From Cellulophaga sp. Hel_I_12 (lineage in GTDB: Bacteria; Bacteroidota; Bacteroidia; Flavobacteriales; Flavobacteriaceae), in assembly GCF_000799565.1 (NCBI RefSeq), contig NZ_JUHB01000001.1, forward strand, positions 3,967,127 through 4,031,126: DNA of 64,000 nucleotides, read 5' to 3'. Positions 1 to 9,447 of the stretch are shown here, one piece after another. Position 1 is the stretch's first letter. The number at the start of each line of letters is the position of its first letter. The notes under the pieces are model-generated. The model was not told where the DNA came from and searched no databases. It saw only the letters and a list, made by a program, of their open reading frames with translations. A program made the translations under genes and the position numbers.

Positions 1-3000
1 CATTTCCAGATCCATTCACCAAAGAAAACCCATTTTGGGTTGCGGTATCTGATTGATTAACTGTGCTTTGTGAAACAAAAAATGTTTTATTTACTAATGA
101 AAATCCGTTTAAAGTTGGTTCTCCATTAACTAAGGAGATTCCGTTGACCAATGATATTCCATTGACTAACGAAAAACCATTAACCAAAGATATGGCGTTG
201 GTATGATTTTCGGCGAATGTACTCGTTACAATAGGATCCAGATTTAAATCATCTTCACCTTCATGACCAAATGTGTAATCAAAGTTCACAAGGGGTAAAG
301 GAGCACCATACACAATGGGATCCATAGTTCGTGGTTTTATAGTCACAGGCATGGGACTTATATTTAAAACTCCTGGTTCTATTATAAAATTATAAAGCTC
401 TGTTAAGCCGATATTTATATTTTCTGTTTGAATATCAATGGCATATATACCAACAATAGACGTTGAAATTGCCGCTGTAGTTATGGTAATTGAAGGCAAT
501 AAAAGAGCTAATTCTTCCTCAGAAAGAGGCAATTCTGTTTCTCCTACTTGGGTTGTATAACTAAACGTTGGGTTTTCTTCTCCATAGCGTCTAGTTTCAT
601 TATTTGCACGAATAACGACATCAGTTATAACAGGGTCTGAAAAGGTAATTACCGCTGAACTACCTCCATCTGATCCATTGGTCAGTGGACCAGGTTCTGT
701 AAAAGCATAAATAGGTGGGTTTCCAACAAATTCTGGAATGGTTGCTATTAGTTTTGTGGCACTCACAAAAGTGGTGGGTAATTCTTCGCCTCTAAAATAT
801 ATAGTTGTAGACTCATTAAATGAATTTCCTTCTGCGATAAGATCAAAAGCAATAGCACCTGGCTGGTAAAGTTCGGTGTTTAAATTTTCTAGATTTAAGC
901 GAATTAAATTAGGTGATGGATTAGAAAAGGAACCCACGGCAACATCAGCAGAAATGAATCCCGCACCTGTCTTAAAATCAAAACCAGGAGATAGCATATC
1001 TATGGCCGTATTGGTTAGAATATTTCTTACGCTAAAATTAGGATCTATGTTTGTGGGGTCTACTTCAAATTTGGTTTTGGCATTAATAATAAGAGCAGCC
1101 ACTCCTGCAGCATGTGGTGCAGCAGCAGAGGTCCCGAAAAAATTTGGTAATGAATTGCCTTCAAAATCCGGAGCTCCTAAATTTACCGAGGTATCTCCGC
1201 CCGTAGGAGCCAAAAAATTAGGTTTATTTCTTAGGGTATTATTGGTTATAGTGCCACCAAGAGAAGATGATTCTTGTGCAACGAGAACACCACCGAATGC
1301 TGAAGTGTTATCATAACGTACTGCACCTACGGCTAGGGCACTTTCGGCATTGGCATGACCTACAATTGTGGATCCATTTGCTGGGGGTATCGCTTGAAAA
1401 TTACCATCATTACCAGAACGAAAAACAACATATTTAAATTTTAATGGCGCACCATTGCCCATGGCTCTTTCAATAATTATATTTGTCGTAGTTGGGTTTA
1501 TCACCGTAAAAGGAATTATTTCGATAGGGTCAGCTCCTAAATTATTTCTATTGAAACCATATAAGATGGCGCCATCATCATTGGCTAGATAAATATCTAG
1601 GTCATTAACAGCGCCCGTGGAAGAACCTAAAGAATAAAAATCGTCATCCCATTGCAAGGCAATAACGTATTGTCCAAGGCCTAAGGTTACCTGCTGTAAA
1701 GATGAACTACCATTAAAACTGTGTCGAATTGGGTTGGTGGGTGACGGACTAAAAGTTGCTTCATAGGATCTTGAACCAAAATTACCTGCAGAACTAAAAT
1801 AACTTATACCATTGGCAGTGGCATCATTTATGGCATTTGCAATGATACCATCTTTAAAAAATGGGGCCTTCATATACGTAAGGTCATCGACAATTATATC
1901 ACAATCATGATTAACCAATTCAGCTATTCCTGCTGCCATATTACCCTCAGAAATATAGCCGGATCTAAAAAATAATTGTGCGTCTGGTGCAACATCATGT
2001 ACAATTTGAATCATAGCTCGTCCTTCATCACTAGCCACGCCAAAAGGGTAATCTTGAACTACAGTAACTGCATTTGCCCCAGTGGGTAGGTCTCCATTGG
2101 CAATGTCGGTTTGTACAGAAGCGCTTGGGGTTGGTTGTACACCAAATTTACGGTCATAACTATCTGAAATGACACCAACTTTTACGCCCTCTCCGGAAAT
2201 ATTCCAACCAAGTCGAGCTATATTTGAATTTTGCGCAGCGTCTCCTTGGCTATTTATTAATCCTTGGTTAGGAATAGGAGGTGATACCTCATAGACTTGA
2301 TTAATGATGTCTGTTCTTGAATTCAATGCTTGTAAATTTGCAATAGGGAAGAAAACGGTAATTACCCGTTCATCATCATCAGGATTATAAACATCAGAAA
2401 TATAATCATTCACAGCTACTCCAAAAGTGCTTAAGAATGCACTCACACTATTAAATTGGCCATTGAATATTACAATTTCAATCAATACTTCATTGTTCGG
2501 ATTTATGGTATAAATAATATCGTTATATGCTTCATTTGGATTGTAATTTATGGCGAGAGAGGTCAATGCCGATCCTATGATTTCATTCACTTTAAAGTCA
2601 GATGGGTACCCTGGCAGAATATCACAATTATTCAATACGCACTCACACACTTTTGTTACTTCTTCTAATGTGCTAAGTGATCCCGGAAGGCCACTGCTAT
2701 TTTGACTATAAAAATAGATAACATCAATGCTCCAAGTACCACCGTTATTGATGTTCCCATTTAAGGTTTTTACACTCCCGACTCCAGACAATATATTTTT
2801 GTTGAGGAAATTTCCATTAGTAAGCTCAATACACGCGCTTGATAGGATTATGGAACCATCATTTATAATATTTCCATTTTTAAAAAAAAAGGCATTGGTT
2901 AATGTAATAGTTCCTGAATTATTTAAAACTCCCGGACCAATTTCAATCTGCCCTTGATTAACTGTTAAAGAACTTCCTGAAGAAATATTTAAATTGCTGA

Positions 3001-3328
3001 TAGTGGTTAATTTGGCATTGTTACCAATGATTAATTTAGCTTTATTATTTAAACTTATGGGGTCATTGTAATTGTAGAAAATAGTATGATTAATTGTAAT
3101 TGTACTATTGGATACGCTTCTATTTGGGAAAGGTTTATTGTTACAGCCACCACCTGAACAAATCCAAGCGTTCGCATCATTCCAATCGGTTGATAGTCCG
3201 GTTGTGGTGTAATTCTGAGCTGATAAAATTACGCTAGAGAATAAAAAAAAGATGGTGATTGGTACTAAAAGTCTGTTACTGACAAATTTCCCAAGAATTT
3301 TGGTTGTTGATTCCTCGATGAATTGCAT
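1..3328 (-). CDS. large secreted S8/S53-like serine protease with MBG-like domains, 3' end outside window
   Basis: The minus-strand frame is open from ATG at 3328 to the window edge, so about 1,109 residues are visible and the C-terminus is missing. A hydrophobic segment ends in LSAQN, consistent with a signal peptide. A glycine/asparagine-rich, beta-helix-like N-terminal region follows. The protease region has VGVISDSYD (catalytic Asp region), DEGRAMIQIVHDVAP (position of the His or Glu) and FGTSAAAPHAAG (catalytic Ser). The DEGRAM form resembles the S53-like (Glu/Asp/Ser) branch more than classic HGT subtilases. Downstream are stretches such as NNETRRYGEENPTFSY that look like MBG domains, then a short SLVNG tandem repeat near the edge. 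Secretion, perhaps by T9SS, is inference because the C-terminal sorting domain is not visible. Confidence 0.8.
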   Translation of the reverse strand, partial: MQFIEESTTKILGKFVSNRLLVPITIFFLFSSVILSAQNYTTTGLSTDWNDANAWICSGGGCNNKPFPNRSVSNSTITINHTIFYNYNDPISLNNKAKLIIGNNAKLTTISNLNISSGSSLTVNQGQIEIGPGVLNNSGTITLTNAFFFKNGNIINDGSIILSSACIELTNGNFLNKNILSGVGSVKTLNGNINNGGTWSIDVIYFYSQNSSGLPGSLSTLEEVTKVCECVLNNCDILPGYPSDFKVNEIIGSALTSLAINYNPNEAYNDIIYTINPNNEVLIEIVIFNGQFNSVSAFLSTFGVAVNDYISDVYNPDDDERVITVFFPIANLQALNSRTDIINQVYEVSPPIPNQGLINSQGDAAQNSNIARLGWNISGEGVKVGVISDSYDRKFGVQPTPSASVQTDIANGDLPTGANAVTVVQDYPFGVASDEGRAMIQIVHDVAPDAQLFFRSGYISEGNMAAGIAELVNHDCDIIVDDLTYMKAPFFKDGIIANAINDATANGISYFSSAGNFGSRSYEATFSPSPTNPIRHSFNGSSSLQQVTLGLGQYVIALQWDDDFYSLGSSTGAVNDLDIYLANDDGAILYGFNRNNLGADPIEIIPFTVINPTTTNIIIERAMGNGAPLKFKYVVFRSGNDGNFQAIPPANGSTIVGHANAESALAVGAVRYDNTSAFGGVLVAQESSSLGGTITNNTLRNKPNFLAPTGGDTSVNLGAPDFEGNSLPNFFGTSAAAPHAAGVAALIINAKTKFEVDPTNIDPNFSVRNILTNTAIDMLSPGFDFKTGAGFISADVAVGSFSNPSPNLIRLNLENLNTELYQPGAIAFDLIAEGNSFNESTTIYFRGEELPTTFVSATKLIATIPEFVGNPPIYAFTEPGPLTNGSDGGSSAVITFSDPVITDVVIRANNETRRYGEENPTFSYTTQVGETELPLSEEELALLLPSITITTAAISTSIVGIYAIDIQTENINIGLTELYNFIIEPGVLNISPMPVTIKPRTMDPIVYGAPLPLVNFDYTFGHEGEDDLNLDPIVTSTFAENHTNAISLVNGFSLVNGISLVNGISLVNGEPTLNGFSLVNKTFFVSQSTVNQSDTATQNGFSLVNGSGN

Positions 3329-3723
3329 AGTTAATGAATTACTTAGTTAACCAAATAGCAAACACAAATTTTAGTGAGAGGTTAAGTAAAACAACAATAT
3401 GACTTAGGGGCTATACGGGAGGATTAGTACTAATATAGTAAGTATTAAGTTTACATTAACAAAAAATGCAATTTTCTATGAGCATATTAACATATATTTA
3501 ACATATTTTATTAATTTTTGATAAAATCAACAATTGATCCTTGCTTCTTTGAGTAGCACTAGATGGTATTTGTTGATTTATAGTATGTTAGATTATTTAT
3601 TTGGCAGAAAATAGTTTGAAGACAAGCTTTTCTGTTTTTTCTACCATTGGATACTAAAATCAACTTGAAAGCTATATGCTGAACTTATTTTTAGTACTTT
3701 TAATTCAATTATTTTTAAAAATC
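3329..3723. other. divergent intergenic region
   Basis: This 395-base AT-rich stretch separates the minus-strand protease gene from the plus-strand DUF5706 gene and must hold both promoters. I see no RNA gene, long repeat or convincing terminator in it. Confidence 0.5.
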
Positions 3724-4251
3724 ATGAAGCAACTATCTCCTGAAGACAAAATAAATGTGTATTGGCAAGGAATCTCGTACATTAATGGCCTGAATAGATC
3801 ATCTGAAATTAAGGCAGGACTTATCATATCGTTTTATGGGCTTTTATTAGGGGTGGTTTTCAAGATTGCAACAGGGATGGATACTAATTTGCATTTGAAT
3901 GTAGCGCTTTCGGTAACTTTTATGATTTTTATTTTTTTCGTATCTCGTTCTATTTATTTTAGTTTTAAGTGCTTTATGCCACAAATTGAAACAAAGTTTG
4001 ATGCAAACATGTTTTTTTTTCATGACGTAGTGACTAAATATGGAACTGTTAATGATTACTCCAAGAAATTAATGGATTTAATGAATGATGAACATCAACT
4101 TTATGATCAATTAGGAGAGCAGATTTATGTGAATTCGTTAATAGCCTCAAAAAAATTCACAGACGTAAATAAATCGGTAAAGAATTTAGTGTATAGCTTT
4201 GTGCCTTTATTAGTCAGTGTAATTATACTTTTAATCCAAGTATTTTTATAA
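3724..4251 (+). CDS. DUF5706 (Pycsar effector, PycTM-like) membrane protein
   Basis: A 175-residue membrane protein with a first TM (AGLIISFYGLLLGVVF), a second TM around VTFMIFIFFVSRSIYF and a C-terminal TM (FVPLLVSVIILLIQVF). The segment with INGLNRSSEIKAG before TM1 and VNSLIASKKFTDVNKSVKN before the last TM is the pattern I know from DUF5706, the family of Pycsar transmembrane effectors, which in Bacteroidota is often fused to an HD domain. I chose ATG 3724 rather than the upstream ATG at 3676. The extra 16 residues would add an unneeded hydrophobic run from promoter-like sequence. The gene converges on, and overlaps by 6 bp, an HD-domain gene beyond which lies a nucleotidyl cyclase. A role in cyclic-nucleotide-triggered membrane damage is inference from the family. 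Confidence 0.65.
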   Translation: MKQLSPEDKINVYWQGISYINGLNRSSEIKAGLIISFYGLLLGVVFKIATGMDTNLHLNVALSVTFMIFIFFVSRSIYFSFKCFMPQIETKFDANMFFFHDVVTKYGTVNDYSKKLMDLMNDEHQLYDQLGEQIYVNSLIASKKFTDVNKSVKNLVYSFVPLLVSVIILLIQVFL

Positions 4252-4863
4252 TTTAAATTTGGTGTTTTTATCGATTAAATTAGCCTTAAGCTCATTTAGT
4301 TTTTTGGCTTTTAATTTTTCACGGTGCTCACGGGCATACTCCGTATGGTATTGGTGTTTTTCTAAAAAATTAACTTGAAGGAGCAGCCATTCCTTATCGT
4401 CAGATACAAAATCATGGTATTTAAATTCTTGGTATAACTTAGCACTAAGCACATCATAATCTTCTCTACCCAAATAATCTAAATCAGCATCAGCAATAAT
4501 TTCTTCATAAATGGTTTTTGGCTGTTGCGGTACTTTTGTTGCTCTAATTAATCCATTAATAATTGTGATTTCACCTGTGGTAAGCTGGCCCTTTAAATAA
4601 GGTTTAATTGCAATAATGCTTCGTTCTTCATGGTTAATAGGAGATACGATATAGCCATAGTCGTGACTAACAGCTGCTATTCTGATTAGCCTTGCCATTT
4701 CTTTGTCTATTTTAAAATGTTCTATATAGTTATTGCATACATTGGCTACATCAATTGTGTGACACAAGGAATGATAGGTAAGATGCTGTGGTAAATTATC
4801 TTCTAGATCTTTTAAGATCTTGAGACAAATTTCGGGGTATGCTTTTTTGTTAAAAAGAACCAT
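4246..4863 (-). CDS. HD-domain phosphohydrolase
   Basis: A 205-residue cytoplasmic HD-superfamily protein. Visible metal-binding signatures are YHSLCHTIDV (first His), AAVSHDYGYI (HD pair) and ADADLDYLGRED (distal Asp region). The arrangement matches the HD domain that in many Bacteroidota is fused N-terminally to a DUF5706 effector. Here the two are separate convergent genes whose stops overlap by 6 bp. The substrate is unknown, but family members hydrolyse cyclic nucleotides or other phosphoesters. The gene lies 107 bp downstream of a class III nucleotidyl cyclase on the same strand, so synthesis and turnover of one nucleotide signal by this pair is plausible. That link is inference. Confidence 0.75.
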   Translation of the reverse strand: MVLFNKKAYPEICLKILKDLEDNLPQHLTYHSLCHTIDVANVCNNYIEHFKIDKEMARLIRIAAVSHDYGYIVSPINHEERSIIAIKPYLKGQLTTGEITIINGLIRATKVPQQPKTIYEEIIADADLDYLGREDYDVLSAKLYQEFKYHDFVSDDKEWLLLQVNFLEKHQYHTEYAREHREKLKAKKLNELKANLIDKNTKFKL

Positions 4864-4970
4864 ATTTTTAGAACATAAGGCTAGGCATTAGTACAAATAA
4901 AACATTTTTTTGCCGAATTTATTGTTATTGTTAGCATTTATTAAACAATAATTATCTGGGCACTTTTGTA

Positions 4971-6935
4971 TTATGCCTGTTCTACCAGTATTTTGCTTTG
5001 GACATTTAGAAAATACATTTTGAGACTTTGAGAATTTTTCACGTCTATAATGCCTCGATAGGTAAAATCATATTTGTCTTTTAAATGTTGATAGGTATTT
5101 TCTGAAATATTAATTTTCCCTTCTTCAGAATTGCTTTCCATTCTTGCTGCAATATTTACTGTGCTTCCCCAAATATCATATTGAAATTTTTTGGTTCCAA
5201 CGACTCCTGCTACAACGGGTCCTGTATTGATTCCTATTCGTATTTCGAAGGGATAAACACCGTCTGGAGGTTGATTTTTTGTTTTGTTGACAAAATCTAA
5301 TATCTCCATAGCAGCCTTCAGTGCGTCATCAGGATGCGTCTTATTTTCTGTAGGAAGTCCACCAGCGCACATATAAGCATCTCCAATTGTTTTTATTTTC
5401 TCTAATTTATATTTTTCTATAATGGCATCAAACTTTCTAAAATAGTAATCCACACTAAAGACTAATTTCTCCGCAGAAATATTTTCAGCAATTACAGAAA
5501 AAGCCTTAAAATCGGTAAACAAAACCGTAACAAAATTAAACTCTTTTGCTTTGATATGGCCATTGGCTTTTAGTTCTTCAGCGGTTTCTTTTGGAAGTAT
5601 ATTGAGTAATATCTCTTCAGTTTTAACCCTTTCTTTTGCTAATCTTCGGTGTGATTTTTTTACATAACGGTATTGAAAGAAGAAACCGGCAATAATAACA
5701 AAAAACAAGCCACTTAATGCTAATAGGTATTTTTTAGAAATAGCCGATCGTTCCAATTCAATCTGCTTTAGTTCATTGTTTTTATTTAATAGTGTTATTT
5801 CTTTTTCTTTATTATCTAAATCAAATTGAAATCTGAGATCACCTATAGATTTTTCATAAGAATCGTTTTTCAAGGTGTCGACCATTGCGGAATATAATTT
5901 TTGATATTGATACGCCTTCATGTAATCTCCAATTTCAGAATACACATTTGACAATCCTTCATAAGCTTCTTTCTTAGCTCTATACACTCCAGTAATTTCC
6001 GTGAGTTTTAAACCAGATTCAAAATTAAGGATAGCCTCATCGAATTTTTTTTGTTGTATTTGGATCACCCCTAAATCAATATATGCTTTTGTTTTTTCCA
6101 TTTTGGCATCAATTTCACTTGCTGCGAGAATGGCATTTATTTGATAGCTTTCCGCTTTGTTTAAGTCACCTAATTTTTCATAGGTCAATCCCATCAAATT
6201 ATAACTAGTAGAAAGGTTTACCCCGGCTCTTGCATATGCACCAATTGCTTCATTTAATTCTGGTAATGCCTTTTTTGGCTCATTGGTCTTTAGGTATAAT
6301 TCTGCCATATTAATACAAGCGGTTCCAACACCTTCCTCATAACCAATACTTTTAAAAATAGCTTTGGATTTAAGATATGCTTCAAAAGCTTCCTTATACG
6401 TATTTTTTTGGTTTGAATATACGGTTCCAATATTTAAATAAGCTGTGCCAATTCGAGAAGAATCTTGAATCTGTTCTGCAATTTTTACAGATTTTATAAA
6501 ATAATCAAGTGCTTTTGGATCATCACCTTTCGTTTGATAAACAGCCCCTAAATTGCTTTGTAAATTACTAATTCCAGCTTTATTATCAATTTCTTCAAAA
6601 ATCGCAAGAGATTTTTTCCAAAATAAAAGTACCTCTGAATATTCTCCCTTATAGTAATGTGCCAGACCGGCATTTTTATAAGCATAAGCCATTCCGCTCT
6701 TGAAATTAATTTTTTCGGCTAAAATTATGGCTTTTTTTGAATAGCTTAAGGAAGAATCAGGATCTGTTCGAAATAGAAGCGCAGAGATATCTAATAAATG
6801 ATTTACAGCTGTAGTGTCATTTTTTTTTAGCTTAATTAAAGCGTTAAGACTATCTATTTGATTGTTGTTTTGCGACCAACCTACTATTGAAAAGCAAAAA
6901 AATACAACAATTAAAATGGCTTTGTAATTTTTCAA
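4971..6935 (-). CDS. TPR sensor / class III adenylate cyclase
   Basis: A 654-residue protein: signal peptide, about 300-370 residues of TPR repeats (for example KAGISNLQSNLGAVYQTKG, SRIGTAYLNIGTVYSNQ), a coiled-coil, one TM (LLALSGLFFVIIAGFFF, about residue 405) and a cytoplasmic cyclase domain from about residue 465. Both metal Asp residues are present (VLFTDFKAFS, IGDAYM). The purine-selecting pair is the adenine type: Lys in KIKTIGD and Asp in YDIWG. The transition-state Asn and Arg are in VNIAARME. Extracytoplasmic TPRs sensing a ligand or protein partner and making cAMP inside fits this architecture. The HD gene follows 107 bp downstream. It is not an obvious cytidylate or uridylate cyclase of the Pycsar type. 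Confidence 0.85.
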   Translation of the reverse strand: MKNYKAILIVVFFCFSIVGWSQNNNQIDSLNALIKLKKNDTTAVNHLLDISALLFRTDPDSSLSYSKKAIILAEKINFKSGMAYAYKNAGLAHYYKGEYSEVLLFWKKSLAIFEEIDNKAGISNLQSNLGAVYQTKGDDPKALDYFIKSVKIAEQIQDSSRIGTAYLNIGTVYSNQKNTYKEAFEAYLKSKAIFKSIGYEEGVGTACINMAELYLKTNEPKKALPELNEAIGAYARAGVNLSTSYNLMGLTYEKLGDLNKAESYQINAILAASEIDAKMEKTKAYIDLGVIQIQQKKFDEAILNFESGLKLTEITGVYRAKKEAYEGLSNVYSEIGDYMKAYQYQKLYSAMVDTLKNDSYEKSIGDLRFQFDLDNKEKEITLLNKNNELKQIELERSAISKKYLLALSGLFFVIIAGFFFQYRYVKKSHRRLAKERVKTEEILLNILPKETAEELKANGHIKAKEFNFVTVLFTDFKAFSVIAENISAEKLVFSVDYYFRKFDAIIEKYKLEKIKTIGDAYMCAGGLPTENKTHPDDALKAAMEILDFVNKTKNQPPDGVYPFEIRIGINTGPVVAGVVGTKKFQYDIWGSTVNIAARMESNSEEGKINISENTYQHLKDKYDFTYRGIIDVKNSQSLKMYFLNVQSKILVEQA

Positions 6936-7395
6936 ATCTATTACCTTTAAAAAGTTATAGGGGGGAATTAACCTAAATATAGTGATTTATTCTTTTATGG
7001 AACTAAATCCTAAAATTATTTAAGGGCTCTAAATCTTCATTAACTCCTTAATACTACTCAAATTGGCTTCGTTCGCCATATGAATTTTCATTTGATGCTT
7101 TTTCAATCAAAAGTTTTAATACCTATGATTTGAATTTTTTGGATAATGTTACTTTCTACCTAACAATTTCATTTTTAAATGAGAATCGTCACGAATAATT
7201 CGTTTATTTCTTCGAGCTAAAATGTAAATGCTACTTGCTTAAAATCATTTTATTAGCAGATTTTGCCCATTGGTATTACTCTAAATTTATCAATAAACGT
7301 ATAGAACAAAAAGACATATGCGTACTTTTTGCCTTTTCATGAAATTAGCTCTAAAATTCAGCATTCTGATGGCTTCAAATTTTGTAAAGCGCTCA
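6936..7395. other. gene-free region
   Basis: A 460-base AT-rich gap between the cyclase start and the acs stop. I see no ORF, RNA gene or strong hairpin. It should contain the cyclase promoter and the acs terminator, but neither can be placed with confidence. Confidence 0.4.
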
Positions 7396-9303
7396 TTAAA
7401 CCACCTGATCAATAATCTCTTGGACTACTTCAGGGTTCAATAGCGTACTCGTGTCGCCTAAATTCGACACATCATTACTGGCTATTTTACGTAAAATTCT
7501 CCGCATAATTTTACCACTACGGGTTTTAGGAAGGCCGCTGACAAACTGAATTTTATCAAGCTTTGCAATAGGACCAATGAGTTCGGTGATTTGTTGGTTA
7601 ATTTCTTTACGCAAATTTTCTCTGTCTCTACTTTCGCCAATTTCCTTGAGCATAACAAAGCCGTATAAGGCGTTACCTTTTACATCATGTGGGAAACCTA
7701 CAATGGCAGATTCTGCTACTGCTGGGTGTTCGTTGATGGCATCTTCAATAGGGGCAGTCCCTAAATTATGACCAGAAACGATAATGACGTCATCTACACG
7801 TCCTGTAATCCGGTAATAGCCTACAGCATCACGTAAAGCACCATCACCTGTAAAGTACTGATCTTTATACGCAGTAAAATAAGTGTCCCTATACCGATCA
7901 TGATCACCCCAAATAGTACGGGCAATGGAGGGCCAAGGAAATTTAATACACAAACGACCTTCCACTTGATTGCCTTTGAGTTCGTTGCCATGCTCGTCCA
8001 TTAATGCGGGTTGAATCCCAATAAAAGGCAAGGTGGCAAACGTAGGTGTGGTAGGCGTTACATACGGAATTGGAGTAATCATAATACCTCCAGTTTCTGT
8101 TTGCCACCAGGTATCTACAATGGGGCTCTGGTTCTTGCCCACATTGTTATTGTACCAATGCCAAGCCTCTTCATTTATAGGCTCACCAACAGAACCTAGT
8201 ACCTTTAAACTCGATAAATCGTGCTTTTCAACAAAGTCTAGGTTTTCTTTTGCTAAGGCTCTTATCGCGGTTGGAGCCGTATAAAACTGATTTACTTTGT
8301 GCTTTTCAATCACTTCCCAAAATCGACCATGATCTGGATAGGAGGGAACGCCTTCAAAAAGTACGGTGGTAGCCCCATTGGCTAAGGGACCGTAAATGAT
8401 ATACGAGTGACCCGTAATCCACCCAATATCGGCAGTACACCAAAACACATCATTTTCACGGTATTGAAATACGTTTTTAAAAGTATAGGCGGTATACACC
8501 ATATAGCCAGCAGTGGAGTGCACCATTCCTTTGGGTCTTCCTGTTGAACCTGAAGTGTATAAAATAAACAAGGGATCTTCGGCATCGACTATCTCAGCTA
8601 CAAAATCGCCATAAGCATTGTCTAACAAATGACTTAGCCATTTGTCTCGGCCTGGTTTCATTGCTATTTCGGCACCGGTACGCTTTACCACTAAAACACT
8701 CTGTACATTCGGGCATTCTTCTAATGCCTTGTCGACAATTCCTTTTAAATCGATGCTTTTTGCACCTCTATACGACCCGTCTGATGTGATGACTATTTTA
8801 CAATCTGCATCATTGATTCGAGTAGACAATGCATTGGAAGAAAAGCCTGCAAAAACAATAGAATGTATGGCACCGATGCGTGCACAAGCGAGCATGGCAA
8901 AGGCTAATTCGGGAATCATGGGCAGGTAAATACAAACGCGATCTCCTTTTTTTACGCCATGATCTTTTAAGACATTGGCCATTTTGCAAACTTGTTCGTG
9001 TAATTGATGATAGCTAATATGTTGCGCTTCTTCTTTGGGATTATTAGGTTCAAATATAATCGCCGTTTTATTGCCACGCGTTGGTAAATGCCTATCGATA
9101 CAGTTTTCAGTAATGTTTAATTGAGCTCCTTCGAACCATTTTATTTCAGGTTTTGAGAAATCCCACTCCAAAACCTTGTCCCATTTTTTGCGCCATACAA
9201 AATGCTCTTCGGCAATTTCTTCCCAAAACGCTTCTGGATTACGCACTGATTTACGATATACTTGAAAATATTCTTCTAAATGTTTAATGTGGTAATTACT
9301 CAT
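7396..9303 (-). CDS. acs: acetyl-CoA synthetase
   Basis: A full-length 635-residue AMP-forming acetate:CoA ligase (ANL superfamily). It has the P-loop-like YTSGSTGRPKG, the acetate-pocket and adenylate motif DTWWQTETGG, the hinge-region GRVDDVIIVSGH, and the C-terminal catalytic Lys motif PKTRSGKIMRR. That lysine is the residue regulated by acetylation in well-studied homologues. It activates acetate to acetyl-CoA via acetyl-AMP in the cytoplasm. An SSS-family symporter and its DUF4212 partner lie directly upstream on the same strand, making an acetate uptake and activation module. Length and motifs are normal. Confidence 0.97.
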   Translation of the reverse strand: MSNYHIKHLEEYFQVYRKSVRNPEAFWEEIAEEHFVWRKKWDKVLEWDFSKPEIKWFEGAQLNITENCIDRHLPTRGNKTAIIFEPNNPKEEAQHISYHQLHEQVCKMANVLKDHGVKKGDRVCIYLPMIPELAFAMLACARIGAIHSIVFAGFSSNALSTRINDADCKIVITSDGSYRGAKSIDLKGIVDKALEECPNVQSVLVVKRTGAEIAMKPGRDKWLSHLLDNAYGDFVAEIVDAEDPLFILYTSGSTGRPKGMVHSTAGYMVYTAYTFKNVFQYRENDVFWCTADIGWITGHSYIIYGPLANGATTVLFEGVPSYPDHGRFWEVIEKHKVNQFYTAPTAIRALAKENLDFVEKHDLSSLKVLGSVGEPINEEAWHWYNNNVGKNQSPIVDTWWQTETGGIMITPIPYVTPTTPTFATLPFIGIQPALMDEHGNELKGNQVEGRLCIKFPWPSIARTIWGDHDRYRDTYFTAYKDQYFTGDGALRDAVGYYRITGRVDDVIIVSGHNLGTAPIEDAINEHPAVAESAIVGFPHDVKGNALYGFVMLKEIGESRDRENLRKEINQQITELIGPIAKLDKIQFVSGLPKTRSGKIMRRILRKIASNDVSNLGDTSTLLNPEVVQEIIDQVV

Positions 9304-9413
9304 GTTTCTTGTATCTAAAAGATGAATGTCTAATGTCTAAAAAAGCTTTTTAGGTTCTGTATTTGGGAGTTTACGGGTCCAAGTACCTTATGAAACTAAT
9401 ATTTAACTTATTT

Positions 9414-9436
9414 TAAAGCCTAAAGCCTAAAGCCTG
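9414..9436. repeat. short tandem repeat (AAAGCCT)x3
   Basis: Three consecutive AAAGCCT units end just before the symporter stop region, in the 144-base gap between symporter and acs. It is a microsatellite-like run with no evident function and could vary in copy number. Confidence 0.6.
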
Positions 9437-9447
9437 CAGCTTATATT

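Noticed and set aside
876..1316. Plus-strand open frame of 146 codons
   Set aside because: It is antisense to the protease gene and has no recognisable domain; a shadow of the minus-strand frame.
4971..6935. Calling the cyclase PycC (cytidylate/uridylate cyclase)
   Set aside because: The Lys/Asp pair typical of adenylate cyclases is present, and the TPR-TM layout is common for Bacteroidota sensor cyclases.
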